A stretch of DNA of 64,000 bases from DASQEH01 sp038237745 (lineage in GTDB: Bacteria; Actinomycetota; Actinomycetes; Propionibacteriales; Nocardioidaceae): contig JBBRYJ010000007.1 in assembly GCA_038237745.1 (NCBI GenBank), positions 62,001-126,000 on the forward strand, in the 5' to 3' direction. The translations under genes were made by a program, and so were the position numbers. Shown piece after piece: positions 24,753 to 34,879 of this stretch; within the stretch, counting starts at the first letter, position 1; every line of letters begins with the position of its first letter. A model generated the notes under the pieces. That model did not search any database. It saw only the letters and a program-made list of their open reading frames with translations, and had not been told where the DNA came from.

Positions 24753-26326
24753 GTATGGGCAGAGCGCGCACGGTAGCGGACGCGGTCCTGTACGAGGGCT
24801 ACCTGCTGTATCCCTACCGTGCGACGTCGAGCAAGAACCAGTCCCGCTGGCAGTGGGGCGTACTCGGCCCGCCGGGCGCGGCGGCGGCAGGAGCCGGCGA
24901 AGAGTCCACGATGTCGACGCAGTGCCTGCTACGGAGCGGGGTAGAGGGCCGAGTCAGTGTGAGACTGCGCTTCCTCCAGCTCCAGACCCGCTGCGTCGAG
25001 CACGGAGACCCTGGACACCCCGCCGGGTACCGGCCCGTCTCTGAGCTGCGTGCGGGGGAGCGCACCTGGCTGAGCTGGGACGAGGCGGTGGCGCATGAGG
25101 TCGAGCTTCAGCCCTGCCGACTGACTGGCTCGCACGAGTCCTTCAGCGTCCCCGTCCACATCAGCCGGGGTGAGGACATCGAGGAGCTGTCGGACAGCGA
25201 CGGGAGGACGGTGGGTCGGCTGGTGCGTCGGCGTTGCACGTTGGACGCGGTCGTGCAGATGACGGCCACCCGCATAGACGAGGCGGCGGGAGGCGGTACG
25301 GCCGGCGAGCTGGTCCGGCTCGAGGTCGTCGTCGACAACATCGCGGCGGAGCAGGAGCAGGAGGGCGGCGAAACGACTGCCAAGGAGCGGGCCGTCCGGA
25401 GCTCCTTCATCGGAACCCACCTGCTGCTGGAGGCCGACGACGCCGAGTTCGTCTCGTTGCTCGAACCACCCGACGAGCTGCAGCAGGCCGCAGCGGAGTG
25501 CCGCCAGCAGCGGCTCTGGCCGGTGCTGGCCGGGGAGGCGGGTCGGTACGACGTCGTTCTCGCGTCGCCGATCATCCTGTACGACTACCCGGAGGTCGCC
25601 GAGCAGAGCACCGGTGCGCTGTTCGACTCGACGGAGATCGACGAGATCCTCACCTTGCGGGTGATGACGCTCACCGACGAGGAGAAGACCGCCGCCCGGG
25701 CAACGGACCCCCGCGCCGCCGAGATCATCGACCGCTGCGATGCGATGGCCCCCGAGAGCATGCAGGCGCTGCACGGCATACTGCGCGATCCCCATGCAGG
25801 CGTCGACGCGACCTCCTCGACCGATTTCGGGTCTCTGGACCCGGTGGCCGGAACCTCGGACATCAACCTGCGGGACGTCCCCGTCTTCACCGACCTGCCC
25901 GACTCGCAGGGAGCCGCCGACATCCGCGGCGTCGACCCGCCGTCGTTCGATACCGGAGGCGCGGCGTGGTGGGACCCGGCCACCGACGCCAGCGTGCAGC
26001 CGGAGCACGACACGGTCCTCGTGGACGGTGTCACGGTCGGAAGGGACAGCATCGTCCGCATCCACCCGCTGAGGCGCGCGGACGCCCAGGACCTCTTCTT
26101 CGCCGGACAAACCGCTCGTGTCACCGCGGTGCTGAGCGACGTGGACGGCCAGGTGCACGTCGCTGTCGTTCTGGTCGACGACCCTGCGGCGGATATGCAC
26201 GAGTGGTACGGCCGCTACCTGTACTTCGCCCCCGAGGAGCTCGAGCCGCTGGACGCCCAGCCGAACCTGGCTCGGTCCGGCACCACAGCGGCTCCGTCCG
26301 ACACCAGAGAGGAAAGTCGATCATGA
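24749..26326 (+). CDS. Hydrogenase-cluster protein of unknown function, 525 residues
   Basis: The ATG overlaps the DUF6084 stop. The N-terminus has a distinctive aromatic stretch, VLYEGYLLYPYR, followed by KNQSRWQWGVLGP. The middle (residues about 120-260) is beta-rich. A helical segment around residues 290-360 contains acidic EIDEIL and DEEKTAARATDPRAAEIIDRCD. The last 100 residues are again beta-like and end in a disordered tail. I see no cofactor motif, signal peptide or membrane helix. I recognise similar proteins only from other actinobacterial group 1h clusters. A large cytoplasmic scaffold or electron-transfer partner is possible, but this is conjecture. Confidence 0.8.
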   Translation: MSMGRARTVADAVLYEGYLLYPYRATSSKNQSRWQWGVLGPPGAAAAGAGEESTMSTQCLLRSGVEGRVSVRLRFLQLQTRCVEHGDPGHPAGYRPVSELRAGERTWLSWDEAVAHEVELQPCRLTGSHESFSVPVHISRGEDIEELSDSDGRTVGRLVRRRCTLDAVVQMTATRIDEAAGGGTAGELVRLEVVVDNIAAEQEQEGGETTAKERAVRSSFIGTHLLLEADDAEFVSLLEPPDELQQAAAECRQQRLWPVLAGEAGRYDVVLASPIILYDYPEVAEQSTGALFDSTEIDEILTLRVMTLTDEEKTAARATDPRAAEIIDRCDAMAPESMQALHGILRDPHAGVDATSSTDFGSLDPVAGTSDINLRDVPVFTDLPDSQGAADIRGVDPPSFDTGGAAWWDPATDASVQPEHDTVLVDGVTVGRDSIVRIHPLRRADAQDLFFAGQTARVTAVLSDVDGQVHVAVVLVDDPAADMHEWYGRYLYFAPEELEPLDAQPNLARSGTTAAPSDTREESRS

Positions 26327-26442
26327 AAGCACTGGGAACAGTGACAGCTGTTGTGCTGTCGGCCGTGGCGCTCGCCGCCGTGGGACTCGGGCTGCGGTCC
26401 ATCCCCGACGTCCGGCGGTACCTGAAGATGCGCAGCATGTGA
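26323..26442 (+). CDS. Single-helix membrane peptide (DUF6893-like), 39 residues
   Basis: The ATG overlaps the previous stop as ATGA, with GAGGAAAG upstream. The peptide is one hydrophobic helix (residues 4-24) followed by SIPDVRRYLKMRSM, a basic cytoplasmic end. Very short peptides of this pattern, annotated DUF6893, occur in actinobacterial hydrogenase clusters. A single-pass peptide in an otherwise soluble hydrogenase operon could tether the enzyme to the membrane near the respiratory chain; this is inference. Confidence 0.75.
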   Translation: MKALGTVTAVVLSAVALAAVGLGLRSIPDVRRYLKMRSM

Positions 26443-26463
26443 ACCGGAAAAAGGAGACAGCCA

Positions 26464-26676
26464 ATGAGTGACAAGCCTGCCGAGCACCTGGAAGAAGAGC
26501 CTCAGGCGGTGCGGGGGGAGCCGGGCTCGCGAGACACCGGCTCGGACGAGCCCGCCGGTGGTCCGGTCGACCGCCCCGCCGGGACCGGGGACGAAGAGAC
26601 GGACACCTCTGTCGACGCCCAAGCTGAGACCGGAGACGACATGCCCCACATGCCCTCCGGCGACCAGGGTGGCTGA
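26464..26676 (+). CDS. Small acidic disordered protein 1 of the hydrogenase operon
   Basis: 70 residues, rich in Glu, Asp, Gly and Pro, with no hydrophobic core, ending MPHMPSGDQGG. AAGGAGA lies about 8 bases before the ATG, a strong site that supports translation. It sits 21 bases after the membrane peptide and 29 bases before a second acidic gene, all on the operon strand. I do not recognise a family. Confidence 0.6.
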   Translation: MSDKPAEHLEEEPQAVRGEPGSRDTGSDEPAGGPVDRPAGTGDEETDTSVDAQAETGDDMPHMPSGDQGG

Positions 26677-26705
26677 CAGATCAACGCACAGTCAAGGAGG
26701 AGCGC

Positions 26706-27032
26706 ATGACGGACAACAGCGAAGCACCTGACACCGGTGGCCGCGCCCTGCCGCCCTACGAGGGACGCCGCGAGGCGGCCGACATCGGCGGTGAAGAGGA
26801 ACTGCGCAAGGACGGGGCCAACGTCGGGGGTGCGACCGGCCCGGTCGAGAGCGACGAGATGAAGTCGACGCCCAAGGAGGACACGCCTCGTGGCGCCGAG
26901 GCCACGCCTTCGGACGAGCAACCGGCAAGCGACATGCCCGAGACCGACCTCGACAAGGACATGGTAGGACCAGACCACTACTCGGGCACAGGGTCGGGCG
27001 AGAACAAGGCCGAGGACTCAGGAAAGGCTTGA
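26706..27032 (+). CDS. Small acidic disordered protein 2 of the hydrogenase operon
   Basis: 108 residues, highly acidic and probably unstructured, with short motifs such as LPPYEGRREAADIGGEEEL near the N-terminus and DMPETDLDKDMVGPDHYSG near the C-terminus. AAGGAGGAGC just upstream of the ATG is an excellent ribosome binding site. It is 7 bases before the protease gene. No family recognised. The conserved-looking central position suggests it is expressed with the hydrogenase. Confidence 0.65.
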   Translation: MTDNSEAPDTGGRALPPYEGRREAADIGGEEELRKDGANVGGATGPVESDEMKSTPKEDTPRGAEATPSDEQPASDMPETDLDKDMVGPDHYSGTGSGENKAEDSGKA

Positions 27033-27039
27033 CGAGACG

Positions 27040-27555
27040 GTGAACGTCCTGGTCGCAGGGATCGGCAACATCTTCTTAGGTGACGACGGCTTCGGCCCCG
27101 AGGTCGCCCAGAGGATGCTGTCGCGTGGCACGGAGGGCGCAGCGGGGAGTCTGGTGGAGAGGCAGGCCGACGTCCGTGTGGTCGACTACGGCATCCGCGG
27201 AATGCACCTCGCCTACGACCTGCTCGACGGTGTCGATGCACTGATCCTCGTGGACACCGTGCCCGGCGGCGGATCACCTGGCGAAGTCACCGTGATGCAG
27301 GTCGGCCCCGACGACCTCGGCGAGGCCCAGTTCGACGCGCACGGCATGGAGCCGGTCTCAGTGCTGGCCAGCCTCGGGTCGATGGGCGGTGAGATGCCGC
27401 CGACGTACGTTGTCGGTTGTCAGCCAGCTGACCTGAGCGAGGGGATCGGCCTCTCCGAAGCGGTCGCGGCGGCGGTCGACGAGGCGGTCGCGCTTGTCGA
27501 TGCGTTGATCAGCGACCGGCACCTCACCGGCGTACCAGCGGGAAGGGAAGCCTGA
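27040..27555 (+). CDS. Hydrogenase maturation protease (HyaD/HybD/HycI type)
   Basis: 171 residues from GTG 27040. The family signature GIGNIFLGDDGFGPE opens the protein (Glu21 is a nickel-sensing ligand), ALILVDTVPGG follows near residue 70 (second metal ligand) and AHGMEP near residue 105 (third ligand). The enzyme checks that nickel is in place and then clips the C-terminal tail from the large subunit, here expected after His575 of HhyL. It is 2 bases from hypC1. Confidence 0.92.
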   Translation: MNVLVAGIGNIFLGDDGFGPEVAQRMLSRGTEGAAGSLVERQADVRVVDYGIRGMHLAYDLLDGVDALILVDTVPGGGSPGEVTVMQVGPDDLGEAQFDAHGMEPVSVLASLGSMGGEMPPTYVVGCQPADLSEGIGLSEAVAAAVDEAVALVDALISDRHLTGVPAGREA

Positions 27556-27557
27556 AC

Positions 27558-27872
27558 ATGTGCCTCGGTATACCCGGTCGAGTCGTCGAGATGGTCGAGG
27601 GCTACGGAGACCAGCTGGTGGTGGTCGACGTGGTCGGAGGCCGCAGCAGGATCAACCTCGGCATGCTGGAGGATCAGCGGGTGTTGCCGGGCGAATGGCT
27701 GCTCATCCATATGGGGTTCGCGATCGAGCGGATCGACAAGGCCGGCGCTGACAAGGCTCTGGCGGGGCTCGAGCTGATGGGTCGACCTCTCGAAGAGACC
27801 GAGGATGCGCACGGCGCTGCCTTCGACGCGCACCTGCGGCCAGACGCGCACCTCCGGCCAACGGGGTCGTAG
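27558..27872 (+). CDS. hypC: HypC-type chaperone, first copy
   Basis: 104 residues beginning MCLGIPGRVVEM. Cys2 and the CxGxPG motif bind the Fe(CN)2CO unit passed between HypD and the large subunit. The core matches HypC to about residue 80. The last 25 residues (GAAFDAHLRPDAHLRPTGS, with AHLRP repeated) are an extension. A second, different HypC is encoded 2.4 kb downstream. Closely spaced with the protease and hypF. Confidence 0.92.
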   Translation: MCLGIPGRVVEMVEGYGDQLVVVDVVGGRSRINLGMLEDQRVLPGEWLLIHMGFAIERIDKAGADKALAGLELMGRPLEETEDAHGAAFDAHLRPDAHLRPTGS

Positions 27873-27878
27873 CCTCTC

Positions 27879-30254
27879 GTGCCGGGCACCACCGCGGCTG
27901 CTGAGACGCGTCGACTCCGACGCCGGTTCATGGTGCGCGGAGTCGTCCAGGGAGTCGGCTTCCGACCCTTCGTCTACGTCACTGCCTCCGCCCTCTCGCT
28001 GTCAGGGTCGGTCGGCAACGACTCTGCCGGGGTCGCCATCGAGGTGGAAGGTGCCGAGGAGTCGCTCGACGAGTTCGCCAGACGACTCGCGGAGGACGCA
28101 CCACCGATGGCCGTCGTGGAGTCGCTCGAGGTGGTCGAGGTCCCGATGCGCGGAGGAACCGGTTTCGAGATCACCGGGTCGACGAGTCGGCCGGGGCCGC
28201 GTACGTTCGCCTCGCCGGACGTCGCCACCTGCGCGGACTGTCTGCGCGAGCTCGCCGACCCGGCCGACCGAAGGTTCCGCCACCCGTTCATCACCTGCAC
28301 GAATTGCGGGCCACGCTTCACCATCATCAAGGACCTGCCCTACGACAGACCGATGACGACGATGGCCGGGTTCGAGATGTGTGGTGCCTGTGCCCGTGAG
28401 TACGCCGACCCCTCCGACCGTCGCTTCCACGCTCAACCCATCGCGTGCCCGGTCTGCGGTCCGCAGCTGGAGATGGTGGTCGCCGAGAGCCGGGCGTACG
28501 GCGAACCCGCCCTCGCCGTCGCTCGTCGGATGCTCGCCGACGGAGCCGTTCTTGCGGTGAAGGGCATCGGCGGCTACCACCTGGCGTGCGATGCCGCGAA
28601 CGAGGAGGCTGTCCGCGCCCTGCGCACCCGAAAGCGTCGCGGTGACAAGCCCTTCGCGGTCATGGTCCGTGACCTCGACACCGCCCGCAGCATGGCCGAG
28701 ATCGACGATCACGAGCGCGCCCTGCTGTGCGGTCCACGTCGCCCCATCGTCCTGCTGGCCCGGCACGGCCGAGGCGAGGTGCCCGCTCTCGCCGCATCCG
28801 ATGGAACCGGTGGAGAGACGCGTCATGTCCACGTCGCCGACTCAGTCGCACCTGGCAACCCCGACCTGGGCGTCATGCTCCCCTACACGCCTTTGCACGT
28901 GCTGTTGTTCGGCCTCGACGACGATGCGCCGGGACCGGCGACGCTCGTCATGACCTCGGGCAACCTCGGAGGTGAGCCGATCTGCTTCGACGACGACGAC
29001 GCGTCGAACCGACTGGCTCCCCTCGTCGACGGCTGGCTCCGCCACGACAGGCCGATCGAGGTGCCGTGCGACGACTCGGTCGTCAGAGTGGTCGACGGGG
29101 AGGAGCTGGCGGTGCGCAGATCGCGCGGATACGCGCCGCTACCTGTCGCACTCCCCTTCGAGGTGCCTGCCACGTTGGCGGTCGGTGCCGACCTCAAGAA
29201 CACGTGCCTCTTGGCGGAGGGTCGTTACGCCTGGCTGAGCCAGCACATCGGCGACATGGACGACTTGGCGACCCTCGACGCGTTCGCGGCGACCGAGAGC
29301 CACCTCGAGCGGCTGACGGGTGTGACGCCGGTTCAGCTGGTAACGGACCGGCATCCGGCGTACCGGTCGAGCCGGTGGGCCAGGGATAACGCTGCGACGC
29401 GGCCCGTTCGGACCGTCCAGCACCATCACGCGCACGTCGCCGCCGTGATGGCCGAGCACGGACTCGACGGGTCGGCTCCGGTGGTCGGCATCGCCTTCGA
29501 CGGCACCGGGTACGGCACCGACGGGGCGGTTTGGGGGGGAGAGGTGCTGATCTGCGACTACAAGGGTTTCGAGCGCTTCGGCCACCTCGGGTACGTCTGG
29601 CTCGCCGGAGGCGACGCGACGGTGCACCGTCCCTACCGGATGGCGCTGGCGCATCTGTCCGCTGCCGGGATCGCCTGGGACGAGGACCTCCTTCCCGTGC
29701 AGGCCTGCCCGGCCGCCGAGCGCGACGTGCTGGCCCACCAGCTCGCCACCGGGTTCGGGTGCGTGCCGACGTCCAGCGTCGGGCGGTTGTTCGACGCCGT
29801 CGCTGCGCTAACGGGGATGCGGCAGGTCGTGGACTACGAGGCTCAGGCTGCCATCGAGCTCGAGGCACACGCCCGTGCGGAGCCCGCGGCTGTCGAGGGA
29901 TACAGCCTGGGTCTGTCGGACGCCAACGTCGACGGATGCCCTCTGGTGCTCGACGCGGCTCCGCTGGTGCGATCCGTGGTGGCCGACGTCCGCGCCGGTG
30001 TGTCCACCGGGGTCGTGAGCGGCCGGCTCCACGCGGGGCTGGCGGCGATGGTTCGAGACATCGCGCACCGGGTGCGGGAGCGAAACGGGCTGGAGACGGT
30101 GGCGCTGACCGGCGGTGTCTTCCAGAACGCTCTGCTTCTCTCGTCGAGCAGAAGGCTGCTGCGCGCGGACGGGTTCAGGGTGCTGACCCACCGGCACGTC
30201 CCACCCAACGACGGGGGACTGGCACTCGGCCAGGTCCTCGTGGGGTCGACATGA
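27879..30254 (+). CDS. hypF: Carbamoyltransferase HypF
   Basis: 791 residues from GTG 27879. Domain order is that of a complete HypF: acylphosphatase (VRGVVQGVGFRPFVY, residues about 18-100), two zinc fingers (CADC with CTNCGPRFT, and CGAC with CPVCGP, about residues 118-195), YrdC-like (LAVKGIGGYHLACDA, about 205-390) and Kae1-like with HHHAHVAAVMAEHG and GIAFDGTGYGTDG. HypF uses carbamoyl phosphate and ATP to make the cyanide ligands with HypE. Confidence 0.96.
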   Translation: MPGTTAAAETRRLRRRFMVRGVVQGVGFRPFVYVTASALSLSGSVGNDSAGVAIEVEGAEESLDEFARRLAEDAPPMAVVESLEVVEVPMRGGTGFEITGSTSRPGPRTFASPDVATCADCLRELADPADRRFRHPFITCTNCGPRFTIIKDLPYDRPMTTMAGFEMCGACAREYADPSDRRFHAQPIACPVCGPQLEMVVAESRAYGEPALAVARRMLADGAVLAVKGIGGYHLACDAANEEAVRALRTRKRRGDKPFAVMVRDLDTARSMAEIDDHERALLCGPRRPIVLLARHGRGEVPALAASDGTGGETRHVHVADSVAPGNPDLGVMLPYTPLHVLLFGLDDDAPGPATLVMTSGNLGGEPICFDDDDASNRLAPLVDGWLRHDRPIEVPCDDSVVRVVDGEELAVRRSRGYAPLPVALPFEVPATLAVGADLKNTCLLAEGRYAWLSQHIGDMDDLATLDAFAATESHLERLTGVTPVQLVTDRHPAYRSSRWARDNAATRPVRTVQHHHAHVAAVMAEHGLDGSAPVVGIAFDGTGYGTDGAVWGGEVLICDYKGFERFGHLGYVWLAGGDATVHRPYRMALAHLSAAGIAWDEDLLPVQACPAAERDVLAHQLATGFGCVPTSSVGRLFDAVAALTGMRQVVDYEAQAAIELEAHARAEPAAVEGYSLGLSDANVDGCPLVLDAAPLVRSVVADVRAGVSTGVVSGRLHAGLAAMVRDIAHRVRERNGLETVALTGGVFQNALLLSSSRRLLRADGFRVLTHRHVPPNDGGLALGQVLVGST

Positions 30255-30294
30255 CCACAAAGCAATGCACCACGAGGAAGGAAGGGGCGCAACC

Positions 30295-30591
30295 ATGTGT
30301 CTAGCCGTACCCGGAAGGGTGGTCAGTCTCGAGGAGCGGGACGACACGCCGATGGCCGAGGTGGACTTCGGGGGTGTCCGCAAGGAGGTCTGCCTGCAGT
30401 ACATCCCCGATGTGCACGTCGGGGAGTACGTCGTGGTCCACGTCGGATTCGCGATACAGCGGCTGGACGAGCAGTCGGCGATGGACACGTTGGCCAACTT
30501 CGAGAAGATGGGAATCCTCGAAGAGGAGTTCGGCGACGGGTTCGCACTCGCGGCCAAGCAAGCTGGGGTAGAGCAGGAGGCGGCATCGTGA
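30295..30591 (+). CDS. hypC: HypC-type chaperone, second copy
   Basis: 98 residues from ATG 30295 (GAAGGAAGGGG upstream); starts MCLAVPGRVVSLEERD. Cys2 and PG motifs are intact. Sequence differs clearly from the first HypC: it has KEVCLQYIPDVHVGEYVVVHVGFAIQ in the middle and an acidic helix at the end. Its stop overlaps the hypD GTG, so it is probably the HypD partner. Confidence 0.92.
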   Translation: MCLAVPGRVVSLEERDDTPMAEVDFGGVRKEVCLQYIPDVHVGEYVVVHVGFAIQRLDEQSAMDTLANFEKMGILEEEFGDGFALAAKQAGVEQEAAS

Positions 30592-31697
30592 AGTATCTCG
30601 ACGAGTTCAGCAACCCCGAGCTGGCCAAGCGGCTGCTCGACCAGATCCACGCGGCGACGACCCGGCCGTGGGCGATCATGGAGGTCTGCGGCGGTCAGAC
30701 CCACTCGATCATCAGGCACGGGATCGACCAGCTGCTCCCCGACCAGATCGAGATGATCCACGGCCCCGGCTGCCCGGTCTGCGTGACGCCACTGGAGATC
30801 ATCGACAAGGCACTGGCGATCGCGGCCCGCCCCGACGTCATCTTCTGCTCTTTCGGCGACATGCTCAGGGTCCCCGGAAGCAGCCAGGACCTCTTCCGCA
30901 TCAAGAGCGAGGGGGGCGACGTCAGGGTCGTCTACTCGCCGCTCGACGCGCTCAAGCTGGCCCGAGAGAACCCCGACCGCCAGGTGGTGTTCTTTGGCAT
31001 CGGCTTCGAGACGACGGCTCCGGCGAATGCGATGACCGTCTACCAGGCCAAGCGGCTGGGCATCGAGAACTTCTCCCTCGTCGTGTCCCACGTGCTGGTC
31101 CCCCCGGCTGTGGCCGCGATCATGGAGTCGCCGACGTGCCGGGTGCAGGCGTTCCTCGCTGCGGGCCATGTCTGCAGCGTGATGGGTACGCACGAGTACC
31201 CGCCGCTCACCGAGAAGTACAAGGTCCCGATCGTGGTTACCGGGTTCGAGCCCCTCGACATCCTCGAGGGCATCCGGCGCACGGTCCTGCAGCTGGAGTC
31301 CGGGCGCCACGAGCTCGAGAACGCCTATCCGCGAGCGGTCACCGCAGACGGAAACACCGCCGCGATGGCGATGCTCCGCGACGTGTTCGAGGTCACCGAC
31401 CGCAGCTGGCGTGGCATCGGCATGATCCCTGGCAGTGGGTGGCGGCTGTCGGCCGACTACCGACACTACGACGCCGAGTACCGGTTCGACGTCGCCTCGA
31501 TGCACACCGACGAGTCGTCGATCTGCCGCTCCGGCGAGGTTCTCCAGGGTTTGATCAAGCCGCACGAGTGCGAGGCGTTCGGCCGGGAGTGCACGCCGCG
31601 CAACCCCCTGGGGGCGACGATGGTGTCGTCGGAGGGCGCGTGCGCTGCCTACTACCTGTACCGCCGCTTGGAGCTCGTGGAGCCGGCGCATGCCTGA
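30588..31697 (+). CDS. hypD: Hydrogenase Fe(CN)2CO assembly protein HypD
   Basis: 369 residues from GTG 30588, overlapping the hypC2 stop by four bases. Conserved motifs: CGGQTHS (near residue 34), GPGCPVCVTP (near residue 60), FCSFGDMLRVPGS, the Gly-rich GIGFETTAPANA, and a C-terminal [4Fe-4S] site using cysteines in CRSGEVLQG, ECEAFGRECTPRNP and SSEGACAAYY. HypD with HypC builds the iron-dicyano-carbonyl unit. Overlaps hypE by 8 bases. Confidence 0.96.
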   Translation: MKYLDEFSNPELAKRLLDQIHAATTRPWAIMEVCGGQTHSIIRHGIDQLLPDQIEMIHGPGCPVCVTPLEIIDKALAIAARPDVIFCSFGDMLRVPGSSQDLFRIKSEGGDVRVVYSPLDALKLARENPDRQVVFFGIGFETTAPANAMTVYQAKRLGIENFSLVVSHVLVPPAVAAIMESPTCRVQAFLAAGHVCSVMGTHEYPPLTEKYKVPIVVTGFEPLDILEGIRRTVLQLESGRHELENAYPRAVTADGNTAAMAMLRDVFEVTDRSWRGIGMIPGSGWRLSADYRHYDAEYRFDVASMHTDESSICRSGEVLQGLIKPHECEAFGRECTPRNPLGATMVSSEGACAAYYLYRRLELVEPAHA

Positions 31698-32754
31698 CGA
31701 CGGGTCGGTGACCTTCGAAGGCTGGGTGTGTCCCGTCCCGCTCCGTGACTCGCCCGCCATCGTGATGGGGCACGGCGGCGGCGGCGCGATGTCGGCCGAG
31801 CTGGTCGAGCACCTGTTCCTTCCGGCGTACGGCGACGCGGCTGACGCGGAGCTGGGTGACTCGGCCGTCGTCTCGGTGGCTGGGGGACGCCTCGCGTTCT
31901 CGACGGACTCCTACGTCGTGCGGCCGATGTTCTTCCCGGGCGGGACGATCGGCGACCTGGCGGTCAACGGGACGGTCAACGACCTCTCGATGTCGGGCGC
32001 CACGCCACGTGTCCTGTCGACGGCGTTCATCCTCGAAGAGGGCACGCCGCTGGCCGACCTGGGCCGGGTCGCCGAGGCAGTCGGGCAGGCCGCCCGGGTG
32101 GCGGGGGTGCGGCTCGTCACCGGGGACACCAAGGTCGTCGACGCTGGACACGGCGACGGCGTCTACCTCAACACAGCAGGTATCGGCGTGCTGGCCGACG
32201 GCGTCGACATCCGCCCCGACCGGGCCCGCCCCGGCGACGTCGTCATCGTCAGCGGGGATATCGGCGTGCACGGTGTCGCGGTGATGAGCTGCCGCGAGGG
32301 CCTGGAGTTCGGGACGGCCGTCGAGAGCGACACCGCTCCGCTCAATGGACTTGTCGCGACGATGCTCGAGACGGGAGGCGACGTCCGGGTGCTCCGCGAC
32401 CCTACGCGGGGCGGGGTAGCCGCGTCGCTGAACGAGATCGCGAAAGCCTCCAAGGTTGGCGTGCGACTCGTCGAGCGGGACCTGCCAATTCCCCAACCTG
32501 TGCAGGACGCCTGCGGGCTTCTCGGCCTCGACCCGCTGTACGTCGCCAACGAGGGCAAGCTCCTCGCGTTCGTCTCACCAGGTGATGCCGAGCGGGTGCT
32601 CGAGGCGATGCGTGGGCATGAGTACGGAAAGTCTGCGGCCGTCATCGGGGTATGCGTGGAGGAGCACGCCGGCATGGTGGTGGCCAAGACCGGTCTCGGT
32701 GGCACCAGGGTCGTCGACCTTCCGTTGGGCGAACAGCTGCCCCGGATCTGCTGA
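31690..32754 (+). CDS. hypE: Hydrogenase maturation dehydratase HypE
   Basis: 354 residues. PurM-like ATP-binding protein: GHGGGGAMSAELVE near the start, FSTDSYVVRPMFFPGGTIGDLAVNGTVNDL split across the ATP site, and DPTRGGVAASLNEIA. The terminal residues PRIC end in the cysteine that receives the carbamoyl group from HypF and is dehydrated to thiocyanate. The ATG lies inside the end of hypD, and the stop is directly followed by the DUF6390 start. Confidence 0.96.
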   Translation: MPDDGSVTFEGWVCPVPLRDSPAIVMGHGGGGAMSAELVEHLFLPAYGDAADAELGDSAVVSVAGGRLAFSTDSYVVRPMFFPGGTIGDLAVNGTVNDLSMSGATPRVLSTAFILEEGTPLADLGRVAEAVGQAARVAGVRLVTGDTKVVDAGHGDGVYLNTAGIGVLADGVDIRPDRARPGDVVIVSGDIGVHGVAVMSCREGLEFGTAVESDTAPLNGLVATMLETGGDVRVLRDPTRGGVAASLNEIAKASKVGVRLVERDLPIPQPVQDACGLLGLDPLYVANEGKLLAFVSPGDAERVLEAMRGHEYGKSAAVIGVCVEEHAGMVVAKTGLGGTRVVDLPLGEQLPRIC

Positions 32755-33538
32755 ATGGATCCGCTTCCCCTCTCGCCGGCCGACGGCGAGACCGAGCCCC
32801 ACGGCGCGTCGGGACCGTTGCTGTTCGCCCGGTACGCCTTCCCCCCCAACGAGCTCGGCTACTGCGGCCCGGACGGCGCGTCGGTGCTGCTCGACCACGC
32901 GACCTCCGGTGGTGTCGAGCCGGAGGTCCTCCGTAGGGCTCGCGAGTTCGACGGAGCCTGGCCATACCTCGAGTTGATCGCCGCGGCGGCAGGGATCGAA
33001 GACCCACTCGACCCCAGGGTGGTCGAGGCGTACTGGGTCGGCAACGACCTTCTCAACCAGGTGGAGCCTGATGTTCTCCTCTCCACGCTGGGGGCGAAGT
33101 TCTCCGGCCAGGTGGGCGGGCTCTGGCCCCAGATGCAGGCGGCCTCCAATCCGCAGGCACATCACAGCTTCCACGTCTACGCCGTGTACCCCTGGTTCGG
33201 CCTGCTCGGCCGCGGCGGCGACGTGCCGCTGTCGGTGCTCGACCAGTGCCGGATCCGCTGGGGGACGGTGGTCGAGGTGCAGGGCGAGCATGCGACCGTG
33301 CGGTCGCAACCCCTGGTCTGGGACGGAGAGACGGTCGGCCTGGGGGCGGAGCGCGACGAGCCGGTCAGGTGGTCGACGGAGGGACGTTCGTTGAGGTCGG
33401 GGCTCACAACGGGGGACCAGGTGTCGCTGCACTGGGACTGGGTATGCGACGTGCTCAGCGACCTCCAGGTCGAGGCGCTGGCTCGCTACAGCAGCCATCA
33501 GCTCGAACTCGTCAACCAACAGAGCCGGCTGCCGCTGA

Positions 33539-33546
<8 letters not shown>
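32755..33546 (+). CDS. DUF6390 hydrogenase-associated protein
   Basis: 263 residues; the ATG abuts the hypE stop with no spacer. Motifs include LFARYAFPPNELGYCGP near residue 22, NPQAHHSFHVYAVYPWFGLL near residue 140 (His-rich) and a C-terminal helix ALARYSSHQLELVNQQ. DUF6390 is known only as a hydrogenase-cluster family. The invariant-looking histidines could bind metal or haem, but no function is established. It overlaps the next gene by 8 bases. Confidence 0.82.
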
Positions 33547-34777
<1,231 letters not shown>

Positions 34778-34846
34778 TCGGGCAGGGCGCAGCGAGCCGG
34801 CTCGGCACCCGCCGAGGACTGAGCATCGGTCGACGAACAGGTACCG

Positions 34847-34868
34847 CCTGGCTCTGTCCGGAGCCAGG
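34847..34868. terminator. Hairpin terminator at the end of the hydrogenase operon
   Basis: CCTGGCTC-TGTCCG-GAGCCAGG: a perfect 8-bp stem with a 6-base loop between the convergent threonine-synthase-like and BAAT-hydrolase genes. No T-tract, but the position fits a two-way stop. Confidence 0.7.
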
Positions 34869-34879
34869 TCAGACAGCGC

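Noticed and set aside
29808..31760. 650-codon open frame on the minus strand opposite hypF, hypC2, hypD and hypE
   Set aside because: It is a mirror of genuine genes in very GC-rich DNA; its protein is Arg/Gly/Val-rich with no motif, while the plus strand encodes complete Hyp proteins.
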